Assembly: GCF_003444775.1 (NCBI RefSeq)
Contig: NZ_CP021082.1
Location: 310,001 to 374,000, forward strand
Length of the DNA: 64,000 bases
From: Deinococcus ficus
Lineage (GTDB): Bacteria > Deinococcota > Deinococci > Deinococcales > Deinococcaceae
Direction: 5' to 3'
The notes under the pieces are model-generated. The model saw nothing but the letters and a program-made list of their open reading frames with translations, ran no database searches and was not told the DNA's origin. Both the position numbers and the translations under genes were made by a program. Shown piece after piece: positions 40,976-49,092 of the stretch. Every line of letters begins with the position of its first letter. Positions within the stretch are counted from its first letter, which is position 1.

Positions 40976-41836
40976 ATGAGTCAGGTGAGAGCACGCACAG
41001 CCGTTCCAGCCGGCGCCATCAGCCGCCTTCGCACGCAGGCGCATTCCCTCTCGCCGTCCCTGCAGCAGGTGTCCAACCACATCCTGCGCAACGCCGACAC
41101 GGTCATCCACCAGACCATCACCGAGATCGCCAACTCCGCCGGTGTGGGCGAGGCGACCATTACCCGCCTGTGCCGCAAACTGGACTTCGCAGGGTTCCAC
41201 GCCTTCAAGATCGCCCTGGCCGCTGATGTCGCCAGCCGCGAGCCCCGGCCGACCGACACGCCCGGCGACCTCGCCGACCAGACGGCCCGCGTCACCTCCC
41301 AGGTCAAACAGACCCTCGACGACACCGCGCAGCTGCTCGACGCCGCCACCATCGACCGGGTCGCCGCCGCCCTCACCCGGGCGCCGCGGGTGGACCTCGC
41401 CGGGCAGGGCAACTCCGGGCTGATCGCGCAGCTGTTCTCCCACCGCCTGATGCGCCTGGGCATCACCGCCGTGGCCTACACCGATCCTCACCTCGCGGCC
41501 GTGAGCGCCTCCACCCTGCCCAAGGGCAGCGTCGTCATCGGCCTGAGCAGTTCGGGCAGCACCATCGACACCGTCCAGCACCTGCGCCTCGCGCAGTCCC
41601 ACGGCCACTACACCGTCGCGGTCACGCACCGCGCCAGTTCGCCCATCACCCGTTACGCCAGCACCGTGCTCTTCACGTCCACCCAGGAGGAACCCCTGAC
41701 CGATGCCGTGCTCGACACCGTGAGTTCACAGATGCTCGTGCTGGAGATGCTGTACGCCGCCGTGCTGGGCCGGCGTCCCGAAGCGGGCGCCATGCTGCGG
41801 GTCACTGCCGAAAGCGTCGTGGACAAGAAATACTGA
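40976..41836 (+). CDS. RpiR/MurR-family regulator of amino-sugar operon
   Basis: The protein (286 aa) has the N-terminal helix-turn-helix domain (about 15-90; LSPSLQQVSNHILRNADTVI, ITEIANSAGVGEATITRLCRKLDFAGFHAFK split) and a SIS domain (about 110-270) with the phosphosugar-binding residues well preserved: VDLAGQGNSGLIAQLF, then VVIGLSSSGSTIDTVQHL with the SSSGST loop. A phosphorylated amino sugar such as GlcNAc-6-P or MurNAc-6-P is the probable effector. GGGGGA lies 7 nt before the ATG. It heads an operon with a CUT1 importer, NagZ and a ROK kinase. Confidence 0.88.
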   Translation: MSQVRARTAVPAGAISRLRTQAHSLSPSLQQVSNHILRNADTVIHQTITEIANSAGVGEATITRLCRKLDFAGFHAFKIALAADVASREPRPTDTPGDLADQTARVTSQVKQTLDDTAQLLDAATIDRVAAALTRAPRVDLAGQGNSGLIAQLFSHRLMRLGITAVAYTDPHLAAVSASTLPKGSVVIGLSSSGSTIDTVQHLRLAQSHGHYTVAVTHRASSPITRYASTVLFTSTQEEPLTDAVLDTVSSQMLVLEMLYAAVLGRRPEAGAMLRVTAESVVDKKY

Positions 41837-41900
41837 GCCCCTCAGGCCTGGCCTTATTCACCTGCGCGGCAGCCCCTGCCGGGCATAAGGAGACCATTGT

Positions 41901-43154
41901 ATGAGACGCGCCCTGACCACCCTCACCGCCGCCCTCGGGATCGCCACGCTCTCCTCCGCCGCCCAGGCGCAGACCACCGTCACCTTCTGGACGTGGTACC
42001 TCAGCCCCAAGTTCGACGACTACATCAAGACCACCATCGCCGCCTTCGAGAAGGCCAACCCCGGCATCAAGGTGCAGTGGTTCGACAAGCAGGACAGCAT
42101 GGTGCAGGACTTCCTGGCCGCCGTGAACCTCGGCAACGCCCCGGACGTCATCAACCTGAACATCGACGAAACGCAGAAAGCCGCGCAGAACGGGTTCCTG
42201 CGCGCCGCTTCGGACCTCAGCGGCCGCACGTACCTCACCAGCACCTACTACCCGCAGAGCATCACGAACTTCAGTTACCAGGGCAAGACCTACGGGTACC
42301 CCTGGTACGGCTGGCTGAACGAGGGCGTGCTGCTGTACAACCCGGACCTGTACCAGAAAGCCGGCCTGACGCGCGCGCCGCGCAGCCTCACGGAGATGTT
42401 CACGTACGCCCGCACCGTGAAGGACAAGACCGGCGCGTACGGCTGGGTGCCGGCCATGAAGGACCCCAACACCGCCTCCTTCCTCGGGTACTTCCACGCC
42501 GAGGGCCTCCCCATCTACGCCGCGGACGGCAAGGCGGCCTTCAACACCGCCGCGCACGCCGCCCTGCTGCAGAAGTTCGTGGACCTGTACAAGGGCGGGT
42601 ACGTGCCCGAGGACGTCGTGCGCCGCGAGGCCTTCCAGATCGCCACGGAACTGTACGCGCAAAACCGCCTGGCGATGATCATCGGTGGCCCGCAGGCGCT
42701 CACCCGCCTCAAGGACACCAACCCCGGCCTGTACGCCAAGACCGTCGTGACCGAAGCGCCGCTCGGCAAGGCGAACGTGCAGACGGGCGGCGGCATGGAC
42801 CTGGTGGTGCCGGCGGCCAGCAAGCACCCGCAGGAAGCCGCGAAGCTCGCTGCGTTCTTCACGAACAACGCCAACCAGCTGGCCTTTGCGAAAGTGGTGC
42901 CGATCGTGCCCACCACCCTGGGGTCACGCAACGCGGCGCAGTTCAAAACCACGGGGAACGACCCGGTGGCCCGCGCGACCGCGCTGGTCGGCAGTTCGGG
43001 CCGGTTCATCAACCCCGGCTTCCGCGCGCCGAAGAACTCCGACGACCTGTACAAGAACTTCAACGACAACATCGAAGCGGCCCTGAGGGGCAAGAAGACC
43101 GCACAGGTCGCGCTGAACGACGCCGTGAAGTACTGGAACGCCAACATGAAGTAA
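41901..43154 (+). CDS. CUT1 ABC sugar-binding protein
   Basis: The protein (417 aa) has a signal peptide ending SSAAQA and a family-1 binding fold: TVTFWTWYLSPKFDDYIKTTIAAFEKANPGIKVQW at the start (split), LGNAPDVINLNIDETQKAAQNGFL, and YPWYGWLNEGVLLYNPDLYQKAGL. Bound sugar unknown; the operon suggests a GlcNAc-containing disaccharide or muropeptide sugar. AAGGAG lies 10 nt before the ATG. A strong hairpin follows (43169-43196), as usual between a highly expressed binding protein and its permeases. Confidence 0.88.
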   Translation: MRRALTTLTAALGIATLSSAAQAQTTVTFWTWYLSPKFDDYIKTTIAAFEKANPGIKVQWFDKQDSMVQDFLAAVNLGNAPDVINLNIDETQKAAQNGFLRAASDLSGRTYLTSTYYPQSITNFSYQGKTYGYPWYGWLNEGVLLYNPDLYQKAGLTRAPRSLTEMFTYARTVKDKTGAYGWVPAMKDPNTASFLGYFHAEGLPIYAADGKAAFNTAAHAALLQKFVDLYKGGYVPEDVVRREAFQIATELYAQNRLAMIIGGPQALTRLKDTNPGLYAKTVVTEAPLGKANVQTGGGMDLVVPAASKHPQEAAKLAAFFTNNANQLAFAKVVPIVPTTLGSRNAAQFKTTGNDPVARATALVGSSGRFINPGFRAPKNSDDLYKNFNDNIEAALRGKKTAQVALNDAVKYWNANMK

Positions 43155-43168
43155 GCCGGCCGGGGTGA

Positions 43169-43196
43169 GGGGGCCGGGCCGCGCGGCCTGGCCCCC
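43169..43196 (+). repeat. Intercistronic hairpin after the binding-protein gene
   Basis: GGGGGCC-G-GGCCGC pairs with GCGGCC-T-GGCCCCC, giving about 14 base pairs including one G-U pair. It starts 15 bp after the stop. It could stabilise the binding-protein message or attenuate the permease genes. Confidence 0.65.
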
Positions 43197-43234
43197 CCGC
43201 CGCCCGCGCCCCTTTCACAAAGGACCCCGAACCG

Positions 43235-44146
43235 ATGCGACTGCGACTCCGATGGTCTGACACCCTGCTCTCGTACGCGTTCCTGGCGCCCGCGCTGCTG
43301 CTGCTGGCCGTCTTCACGTTCTACCCGCTGCTGTACGGCACGTACCTGGGCTTCACCACCTACGACGGCGCGCGCTTCGCCCGCGGCCTGGGCCCGGAGT
43401 GGACCGGCCTGGAGAATTTCCGCACTCTCGCCAATGATCCGCTGTTCGTGCAGTCGCTCGTCAACAGCGTGAAGTACCTGCTCGTCGTGCCGGTTTTGCA
43501 GGTTGCCTCGCTGGGCGTGGCGGTGCTCGTCAACCAGCAGTTGCCGGGCATGGCGTTTTTCCGCGCGGCGTACTACGTGCCGGTCGTCACCTCGGTGTCG
43601 CTGGCCGCGGTGATGTGGGAGTGGGTCTTTCACAGGGAAGGCACCCTCAACTGGATCCTCACCGCGCTGCACCTCACCACCAAGGAGCAGGCCTTCGGCT
43701 GGCTGAACAGCGAACAGTGGGCTTTTTTTGCCGTGATGCTGGTGACCTTCTGGCGGGGTTTTGGGTACTACATGGTGCTGTACCTCGCGGGCCTGCAGAA
43801 CATTCCCAGTGAACTGGAGGAAGCCGCCATCCTCGACGGCGCGAACGCCTGGCAGCGCTTCTGGCAGGTCACGGTGCCGCTGATGCGGCCCACCATCCTG
43901 CTGTGCGCCCTGCTGTCCACCATCGCCGCCCTGAAGGTGCTCGAGGAGGTGCTGGTCCTCACGAACGGCGGGCCGCTGAACTCCACCTACACCGCCCTGA
44001 TGTACGTGTACGCCAAAGCCTTCCAGGGCTTCGAGTTCAACTACGGCCTGGCCAGCGCCGCGGGGCTGGTGGTGGCCGCCGTGGGCCTGCTTCTGTCCGC
44101 CCTGAATTTCCGGCTGCTGCGCAGTGACGCCGGGGGACCCGAATGA
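43235..44146 (+). CDS. CUT1 ABC permease (MalF/UgpA type)
   Basis: The protein (303 aa) has six membrane helices. The cytoplasmic coupling loop carries EEAAILDGANAWQRFWQVTVPLMRP (the EAA motif EAAxxDGAxxxxxFxxixlPxl) near residue 195-218. The first helix starts LLSYAFLAPALLLLAVFTFYPLLYG. It pairs with the permease encoded 4 bp into its 3' end. The ATPase is not encoded in the cluster. AAAGGA precedes the ATG. Confidence 0.9.
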   Translation: MRLRLRWSDTLLSYAFLAPALLLLAVFTFYPLLYGTYLGFTTYDGARFARGLGPEWTGLENFRTLANDPLFVQSLVNSVKYLLVVPVLQVASLGVAVLVNQQLPGMAFFRAAYYVPVVTSVSLAAVMWEWVFHREGTLNWILTALHLTTKEQAFGWLNSEQWAFFAVMLVTFWRGFGYYMVLYLAGLQNIPSELEEAAILDGANAWQRFWQVTVPLMRPTILLCALLSTIAALKVLEEVLVLTNGGPLNSTYTALMYVYAKAFQGFEFNYGLASAAGLVVAAVGLLLSALNFRLLRSDAGGPE

Positions 44147-45030
44147 GCGCCGTCACCGTCAAGGGCAGCCGGGAGACGCGGGCGGTCACGCGCCGCTGGG
44201 CGCCGGCCCGGGCGGTGAGCGTCGCCCTGCGCTACGCGGCGCTGATCGCCGTGCTGGGCTTCGCGGTGTTCCCGTTCGTGTGGACGCTCGCCATCGCCCT
44301 GACCGACAAGACCCGGGGGGGCTCGATCTACGACTTCCCGGCCAGCCTGCTGCCCAAGGGCGTGACCTTCGCCAACTTCGTGTCGGTGTACCAGACCTTC
44401 CAGCTCGGACAGTACCTGTGGAACTCCGTGTCGATCACGCTGATGACCGTGGTGGGCACCCTGGTGATCTCCGCGCTGGCCGCCTACCCGCTGGCCCGCT
44501 TCCGCTTCCCAGGCCGGAACCTGATCTTCGGGGCGATCGTGGCCACGCTGGTCCTGCCGTCCGAAACGAACTTCATCGTCAACACCCTCACCCTCAAGCA
44601 CCTGAACCTGCTGGGCACGCACCTGGGCGTGGTGATTCCCACGGTCGCCGGCGCCTTCGGGATCTTCCTGATGCGCCAGGCGTTCCTGAGCGTCCCCACC
44701 GCACTGGTCGAGGCGGCCCGCATCGACGGAGCGGGCGAACTGACCATCCTCACCCGCATCATGCTGCCGCTCACGCGGCCCAGCCTGACCGCGCTGGGCA
44801 TCTTCACGCTGGTCACCACCTGGAACGCCTACTTCTGGCCGATGGTGGTGCTGTCCGCCGCGCCGGACAAGGTGCCCCTGAGCGTGGCCGTGCTCAAGCT
44901 CAAGGGGCAGTTCAACTACGACCCGTTCAACATCGCGGCCGGAGCGGTGATCATGATGCTGCCGGTACTGCTGATCTTCCTCGCCGCGCAGCGGCAGTTC
45001 ATGCGGGGCATGGAAGGGGCGGTGAAGTGA
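44143..45030 (+). CDS. CUT1 ABC permease (MalG/UgpE type)
   Basis: The protein (295 aa) has six helices and the EAA loop VEAARIDGAGELTILTRIMLPLTRPSL near residues 188-214. PSETNFIVNTLTLKHLNLLGTHLGVVIP is the usual periplasmic segment preceding it. The ATG overlaps the upstream permease stop by 4 bp (ATGA), and the next gene's GTG overlaps its own stop (GTGA). It forms the heterodimeric channel with the previous gene product. Confidence 0.9.
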   Translation: MSAVTVKGSRETRAVTRRWAPARAVSVALRYAALIAVLGFAVFPFVWTLAIALTDKTRGGSIYDFPASLLPKGVTFANFVSVYQTFQLGQYLWNSVSITLMTVVGTLVISALAAYPLARFRFPGRNLIFGAIVATLVLPSETNFIVNTLTLKHLNLLGTHLGVVIPTVAGAFGIFLMRQAFLSVPTALVEAARIDGAGELTILTRIMLPLTRPSLTALGIFTLVTTWNAYFWPMVVLSAAPDKVPLSVAVLKLKGQFNYDPFNIAAGAVIMMLPVLLIFLAAQRQFMRGMEGAVK

Positions 45031-45977
45031 CCGCCTCACCGGGCGCGCTGCACGAAGCCCGCGAGGCCGCCGCGGTGGTGCGGCGCCAGGCCGCGCAGCA
45101 GGCCGAGGTGAACGAGGTCGCCCGGCTGCTGCGCACCTACCGGCCCCGTTTCGTGGTCATGCTCGCCGACGGGCTGGCCGAGTGCGCCGCCGCCACGCTG
45201 CGCTACGCGCTGGAGGCGCACCTGCGCCTGCCGGTGGTGAGTGCCCCGCCCGGCGGGGACGCCCGGGGTGTGCTGGTGCTCGTCCTCAGCCCGTCCGGCG
45301 ACGCCCCGGACCTCCTGGGCACGGTCGGGCAGGCCCGCGGGGCCGGGGCACTCACCTGCGCCCTGGTCGGTGACGCGGGCAGCCCGGTGGCGCGCGGCGC
45401 GGAACTGCTCCTGACCCTCGGGGCCGCCCACCGCCCCGGCGAAGGCCACCTGGCCACCCTGACGCTGGGTGCGCGGCTGCTGCAGGCCTGGCAGGCCGAC
45501 CCCGGCCTCGCCGACGCGCTCGAGGTCCTCCCGGACGCGCTCGCCCGGGTGGCCGGGCACGAAGCGGCCGTGGCGGCCATGGCCACGGCCCTGAGCCGCG
45601 CAGTGCGGGCGCAGGTGCTCGGCCTGGGCATGCATGCCGGGGTGGCGGCGCACACGGCCCGGCAGCTGCAAAGCGCAGCCGGTCTCCCCGCTCAGGCCGT
45701 GGGCGCACCGGACCCGGAACCCCACGCCGGCACGCTCATGCTGGGCTTTCAGGCGCGGGACGGTACCGCGCCCTTCACGGCCGCGACGCTGCGCGGCCAG
45801 CTTGATCAGGGCGCGCCGCTGCTGCTCATCGGAGACGACCTGCCCGGCCGGCCCGCGCACCTGCCCACGCCGCCCACCGGCCACGCCCTGACCGACGCGG
45901 CCGTCTCCGCCGCCGGCGCGCACCTGCTGATCGCGCACGCGGCCCGCCCACCGTCCACCTCCGCCCATCCGCACTGA
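45027..45977 (+). CDS. Divergent double-SIS protein (GlmS/NagB-II-like)
   Basis: The protein (316 aa) has the layout of GlmS-type double-SIS isomerases/deaminases: LHEAREAAAVVRRQAAQQAEVNEVARLL at the start (like MxxEIxEQPxxLxRLL), then a first SIS domain with VVSAPPGGD and VLVLVLSPSGDAPDLLGTV. The key phosphosugar motifs are altered: ARGSSD is LADGLAE, SQSGxSPD is SPSGDAPD, and the ExSVAATK segment is GAAHRPGEGHLATL. It may be a GlcN-6-P deaminase with an unusual active site or a non-catalytic sugar sensor. The GTG start overlaps the permease stop by 4 bp, so it belongs to the operon. Confidence 0.68.
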   Translation: MTASPGALHEAREAAAVVRRQAAQQAEVNEVARLLRTYRPRFVVMLADGLAECAAATLRYALEAHLRLPVVSAPPGGDARGVLVLVLSPSGDAPDLLGTVGQARGAGALTCALVGDAGSPVARGAELLLTLGAAHRPGEGHLATLTLGARLLQAWQADPGLADALEVLPDALARVAGHEAAVAAMATALSRAVRAQVLGLGMHAGVAAHTARQLQSAAGLPAQAVGAPDPEPHAGTLMLGFQARDGTAPFTAATLRGQLDQGAPLLLIGDDLPGRPAHLPTPPTGHALTDAAVSAAGAHLLIAHAARPPSTSAHPH

Positions 45978-46000
45978 CCCGCCAGGAGCTGCCCCCTGCC

Positions 46001-47470
46001 ATGCACCCCACCCGCACCCTGATCGTCGACCTGCCCGGCCCGGACCTGGGCGCCGAGGACGCCCGGCAACTCAAGCGCCTGGGTGCCGGAGGCGTCTGCC
46101 TCTTCGCGCGGAACGTCACCACGCCGGACCGCACGGCCCGCCTGATCCGCGACCTGCGTGACGCCCTGGGTCACGACGCGCTGGTCGGCGTGGACCAGGA
46201 GGGCGGCGCGGTACTGCGCCGCCTGGACGTGCCGCTGCCGCCCACCCCGCAGGCGCTGGGCGTGCTGGACGACCCCCGCGCCGCCCACCGCGCCGGGCAG
46301 ATCGCGGCGCGCGGCCTGATCGAACTGGGCATCAACTGGAATTTCGCGCCCAGCCTGGACGTGAACGTCGACCCGCTCAACCCGGTGATCGGCGAGCGGT
46401 CCTTCGGGACGGACCCGGAGCGGGTGGCGGCGCTGGGCACCGCCTGGGCGCAGGGCAGCGAGGCGGCCGGGGTGCTGGGCTGCGTCAAGCACTTCCCGGG
46501 TCACGGGGACACGCGGGTGGACAGTCACCTCGACCTGCCGGTGGTGCGCAAGGCGCCCGCTGAGCTGGAACGCACCGAGTGGCCTCCCTTCCAGGCGGCG
46601 GTCCGCGCCGGGGTGGGCAGCCTGATGACGGCCCACATCCTCTACCCCGCGCTGGACCCGGAGGCGCCCGCCACGCTGTCCGGCCCGGTTCTGAGCGGCC
46701 TGCTGAGAGGGCAGTGGGGGTACGACGGGGTGGTGGTGACCGACGACGTCGGCATGCGAGCCATCGCGGACCGCCACCCGGCCTTCAGCGCTGCGCCGCT
46801 GGCCCTGCAGGCCGGCGCGGACGCCGTGCTCGTGTGCGGGCACGGGGATCCCGGCGCACACGAGCAGGCCGCGCGCGCCCTGGACCTGGCCCTGAGCCGC
46901 GCCGCGCTTACCGAGGCGCGGGTCGCGCAGGCACTCGCCCGGTTGTCACGCGCCGCCGCGCGCTTCCCGGGGACGCCCCGCCCGTACCTGCCCGGGCAGT
47001 GGGACGCCGACGAGCAGGACGTGGCTTGGATGGCGGAGGCATCCCTCACCTGGACGGCCGCGCCACTGACGCTCGACCCGGGCCGGGAGGTGCTGCTGCT
47101 CGCTCCGGACACGGCACCGCTGGGCGGACCGTACGGGGACGCCCTGAGCGGGGAGGCGCTGGCGGCCGCCCTGCGGGCGCACCTGCCGCGCCTGCACCGG
47201 GTCAGCCTGCACGACGAAAGCGGTGTGCGGCAGGCTCTCAGGGACCCGGACGTGCCGGTGCTGCTCGCCACCACCGGCCGCTGGGCGGTCCCGGAAGACA
47301 CGCGCCGGACCGCCGCGCTGCTCGGCGGGCGGCGCGCTCCGGTGCTGCACCTCGCCCTCTGGAGTGCGCAGGCCGCGGTGGACCTGGCCCTGCCGGCCGT
47401 GATCACGCACGGCTTCCGCCCGGCGAACCTGAACGCCCTGGGGCGCGCCCTGAGCGGGGTCAGGGCGTGA
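46001..47470 (+). CDS. nagZ: Beta-N-acetylhexosaminidase, GH3 (NagZ-like)
   Basis: The protein (489 aa) has a GH3 barrel (1-320) and a C-terminal alpha/beta domain. Signature sites are LVGVDQEGGAVLRR near residue 65, KHFPGHGDTRVDSHLDLP near 165-182 with the catalytic histidine loop (GDTxxDSH), and VVVTDDVGMRAIA near 245 with the Asp nucleophile. NagZ removes GlcNAc from muropeptides or chitobiose-like sugars. There is no signal peptide, so it acts in the cytoplasm on sugars brought in by the upstream ABC importer. AGGAG lies 12 nt before the ATG. The ROK kinase GTG overlaps its stop by 4 bp. Confidence 0.9.
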   Translation: MHPTRTLIVDLPGPDLGAEDARQLKRLGAGGVCLFARNVTTPDRTARLIRDLRDALGHDALVGVDQEGGAVLRRLDVPLPPTPQALGVLDDPRAAHRAGQIAARGLIELGINWNFAPSLDVNVDPLNPVIGERSFGTDPERVAALGTAWAQGSEAAGVLGCVKHFPGHGDTRVDSHLDLPVVRKAPAELERTEWPPFQAAVRAGVGSLMTAHILYPALDPEAPATLSGPVLSGLLRGQWGYDGVVVTDDVGMRAIADRHPAFSAAPLALQAGADAVLVCGHGDPGAHEQAARALDLALSRAALTEARVAQALARLSRAAARFPGTPRPYLPGQWDADEQDVAWMAEASLTWTAAPLTLDPGREVLLLAPDTAPLGGPYGDALSGEALAAALRAHLPRLHRVSLHDESGVRQALRDPDVPVLLATTGRWAVPEDTRRTAALLGGRRAPVLHLALWSAQAAVDLALPAVITHGFRPANLNALGRALSGVRA

Positions 47471-48351
47471 CCGGCGTGGTGGGCGTCGATATCGGCGGCA
47501 CGAAAACCGCCGTGGGAACGCTCGGGCAGCTGTTGGGCGTCTGGCCCACTCCGGACAGCGGCCCGGCCCTCGTCGAACTGATCCAGGCGGCGCTGGAGGG
47601 CAGCGGCGCCGCGCTGTCGCGGCTGGGCGTGTGCGTCGCCGGGCGGGTGGACCCGGAACGGGGCACCACGCGCGCCGCGAACCTGCCCTCACTGGTCGGC
47701 TTTCCCCTGCGGGACGCCCTGCACGCGGCGCTGCGGGTGCCTGTGACACTCGTGAACGACGCGGACGCCGCCGCCCTGGCCGAGCACCGCGCCGGAAGTG
47801 CCCGTGGCGCTCGGGCCAGCGTGTTCGTGACCGTCTCCACCGGCATCGGCGCCGCGTACGTCAGCGGCAGCGGCGCGCTGCGCGGCGCGCACGGGCAGGC
47901 CATGGAGCTCGGGCATCTGCCCAGCCCGGGCGCCCACGGGCCCTGCCACTGCGGCCGCCAGGGCTGCCTGGAGCTCGTGGCATCCGGCAGCGCGATCAAC
48001 CGGGCCTTGCGGGTCAGACTGAACCGGCCCGGCGCCGCGCCAGCCGAACTCGCGGCCCTCGCCGCGGCCGGGGAGCCCGGCGTCCAGGAGGTGCTGCACG
48101 CCGCGGGTCACGCGCTGGGCGTGGCGCTGCTCCCGGTGTGCCTGACGCTCGACCCGGACGTGATCGTGATCGGCGGCGGGGCCACCCTGGCCTACGGTGA
48201 CCGGCTGCTGGACCCGGTTCGCGGGGCGCTGCGGGACGCCCTGCAGCCCTGGCCGGGACCGGACGTGCGGCCCGCCTGCCTGGGCGTGCAGGCCGGGGTG
48301 ACGGGCGCCGCCCTGGCGGCCATGGACGCGGCGCCCGTCGCGGCCCGCTGA
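47467..48351 (+). CDS. ROK-family sugar kinase, probable N-acetylglucosamine kinase
   Basis: The protein (294 aa) starts VGVDIGGTKTAVG (phosphate-1 motif). It has the catalytic aspartate in LVNDADAAALAEH, the MELGHLPS histidine of ROK proteins, and the zinc motif CHCGRQGCLE near residue 160. All residues needed for kinase activity are therefore present. Following NagZ, its natural substrate would be GlcNAc released in the cytoplasm. The GTG start overlaps nagZ by 4 bp. Last gene of the operon; it ends 9 bp from the convergent regulator gene. Confidence 0.87.
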   Translation: MTGVVGVDIGGTKTAVGTLGQLLGVWPTPDSGPALVELIQAALEGSGAALSRLGVCVAGRVDPERGTTRAANLPSLVGFPLRDALHAALRVPVTLVNDADAAALAEHRAGSARGARASVFVTVSTGIGAAYVSGSGALRGAHGQAMELGHLPSPGAHGPCHCGRQGCLELVASGSAINRALRVRLNRPGAAPAELAALAAAGEPGVQEVLHAAGHALGVALLPVCLTLDPDVIVIGGGATLAYGDRLLDPVRGALRDALQPWPGPDVRPACLGVQAGVTGAALAAMDAAPVAAR

Positions 48352-48360
48352 GCCCAGGGT

Positions 48361-49062
48361 CTAGCTCTCTTCGGCCGGCAGGTGCGGGGCGAGCACGAAG
48401 CGGTAGATGTACTCCGAGGACGCCTCCATGGGCGGGGCCACTGGGGGAAAGTGGCGGCGAAGCAGGTCCACCAGGTCCCGCTGGAAGGCCTTGGCTTCCG
48501 CGCGGGTCAGGCGGATCACGCCGCCGGAATTCCACACGGCCGGCCGGTCGTCACGCAGCAGGTCCGGGAAGAAGCTGCCGGCCCCGCCGACCGGGAGCGG
48601 CACGATGTCCTTGGTCACGCGGCCGGTGTCGGTGCGGTACACGTGCAGTCCCAGTTCGTGGTCGTCACCCGCAGCAGCCTGCCAGGCGGCGCCGACGCTG
48701 CGCAGCAGGGCGCCGTGCATCACGCCGAACAGCACGTCGTACAGCGACGCGGCGGCTTCCAGCGGCGTGACGTGAAACGGCACGAACAGGGCCGCGGCCG
48801 CGCGGTACGTCTGCGCGGACCGGCCCCGGCGGGCCTGCACGGCGGCCCGCTCGACGAGGCCCAGGCGCTCGAACTGCTGAAGGCGGTACTTCATGGTGTT
48901 CAGCGGCACGCCAGCCTCCCGCGCGGCGTCCGCCAGGGACACCTCCGCGCCCATGAAGGGGGCCAGCATGCGCGCCACGCGGGCGTCCAGCACGAGGCGG
49001 GCCGCGTCCGGGTCGGTCACGACCGTGGGCGGCGCACCGGTGGTGCGAACGGGAGGTGTCAT
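48361..49062 (-). CDS. Winged-helix regulator of MFS exporter (paralog of 28277-28981)
   Basis: The protein (233 aa) has a winged helix in residues 25-105 (DARVARMLAPFMGAEVSLADAAREAGVPLNTMKYRLQQFERLGL split, wing RRGRSAQTYRAAA). The C-terminal domain starts LFVPFHVTPLEAAASLYDV and ends with DRPAVWNSGGVIRLTRAEAKAFQRDL, both clearly related to the regulator at 28277. It is divergent from an MFS gene 30 bp away. TACCCT on the minus strand (plus 49071-49076) ends 8 nt before the ATG, suggesting a leaderless transcript. Confidence 0.72.
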   Translation of the reverse strand: MTPPVRTTGAPPTVVTDPDAARLVLDARVARMLAPFMGAEVSLADAAREAGVPLNTMKYRLQQFERLGLVERAAVQARRGRSAQTYRAAAALFVPFHVTPLEAAASLYDVLFGVMHGALLRSVGAAWQAAAGDDHELGLHVYRTDTGRVTKDIVPLPVGGAGSFFPDLLRDDRPAVWNSGGVIRLTRAEAKAFQRDLVDLLRRHFPPVAPPMEASSEYIYRFVLAPHLPAEES

Positions 49063-49070
49063 TCGTCTTC

Positions 49071-49076
49071 AGGGTA
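49071..49076 (-). promoter_or_regulatory. Candidate -10 box of the second MFS regulator
   Basis: TACCCT on the minus strand ends 8 nt before ATG 49062. The short 30-bp gap to the divergent MFS start also holds GGCAG-G-CTGCC (49079-49089), a possible small operator. Confidence 0.4.
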
Positions 49077-49092
49077 CTGGCAGGCTGCCGGC

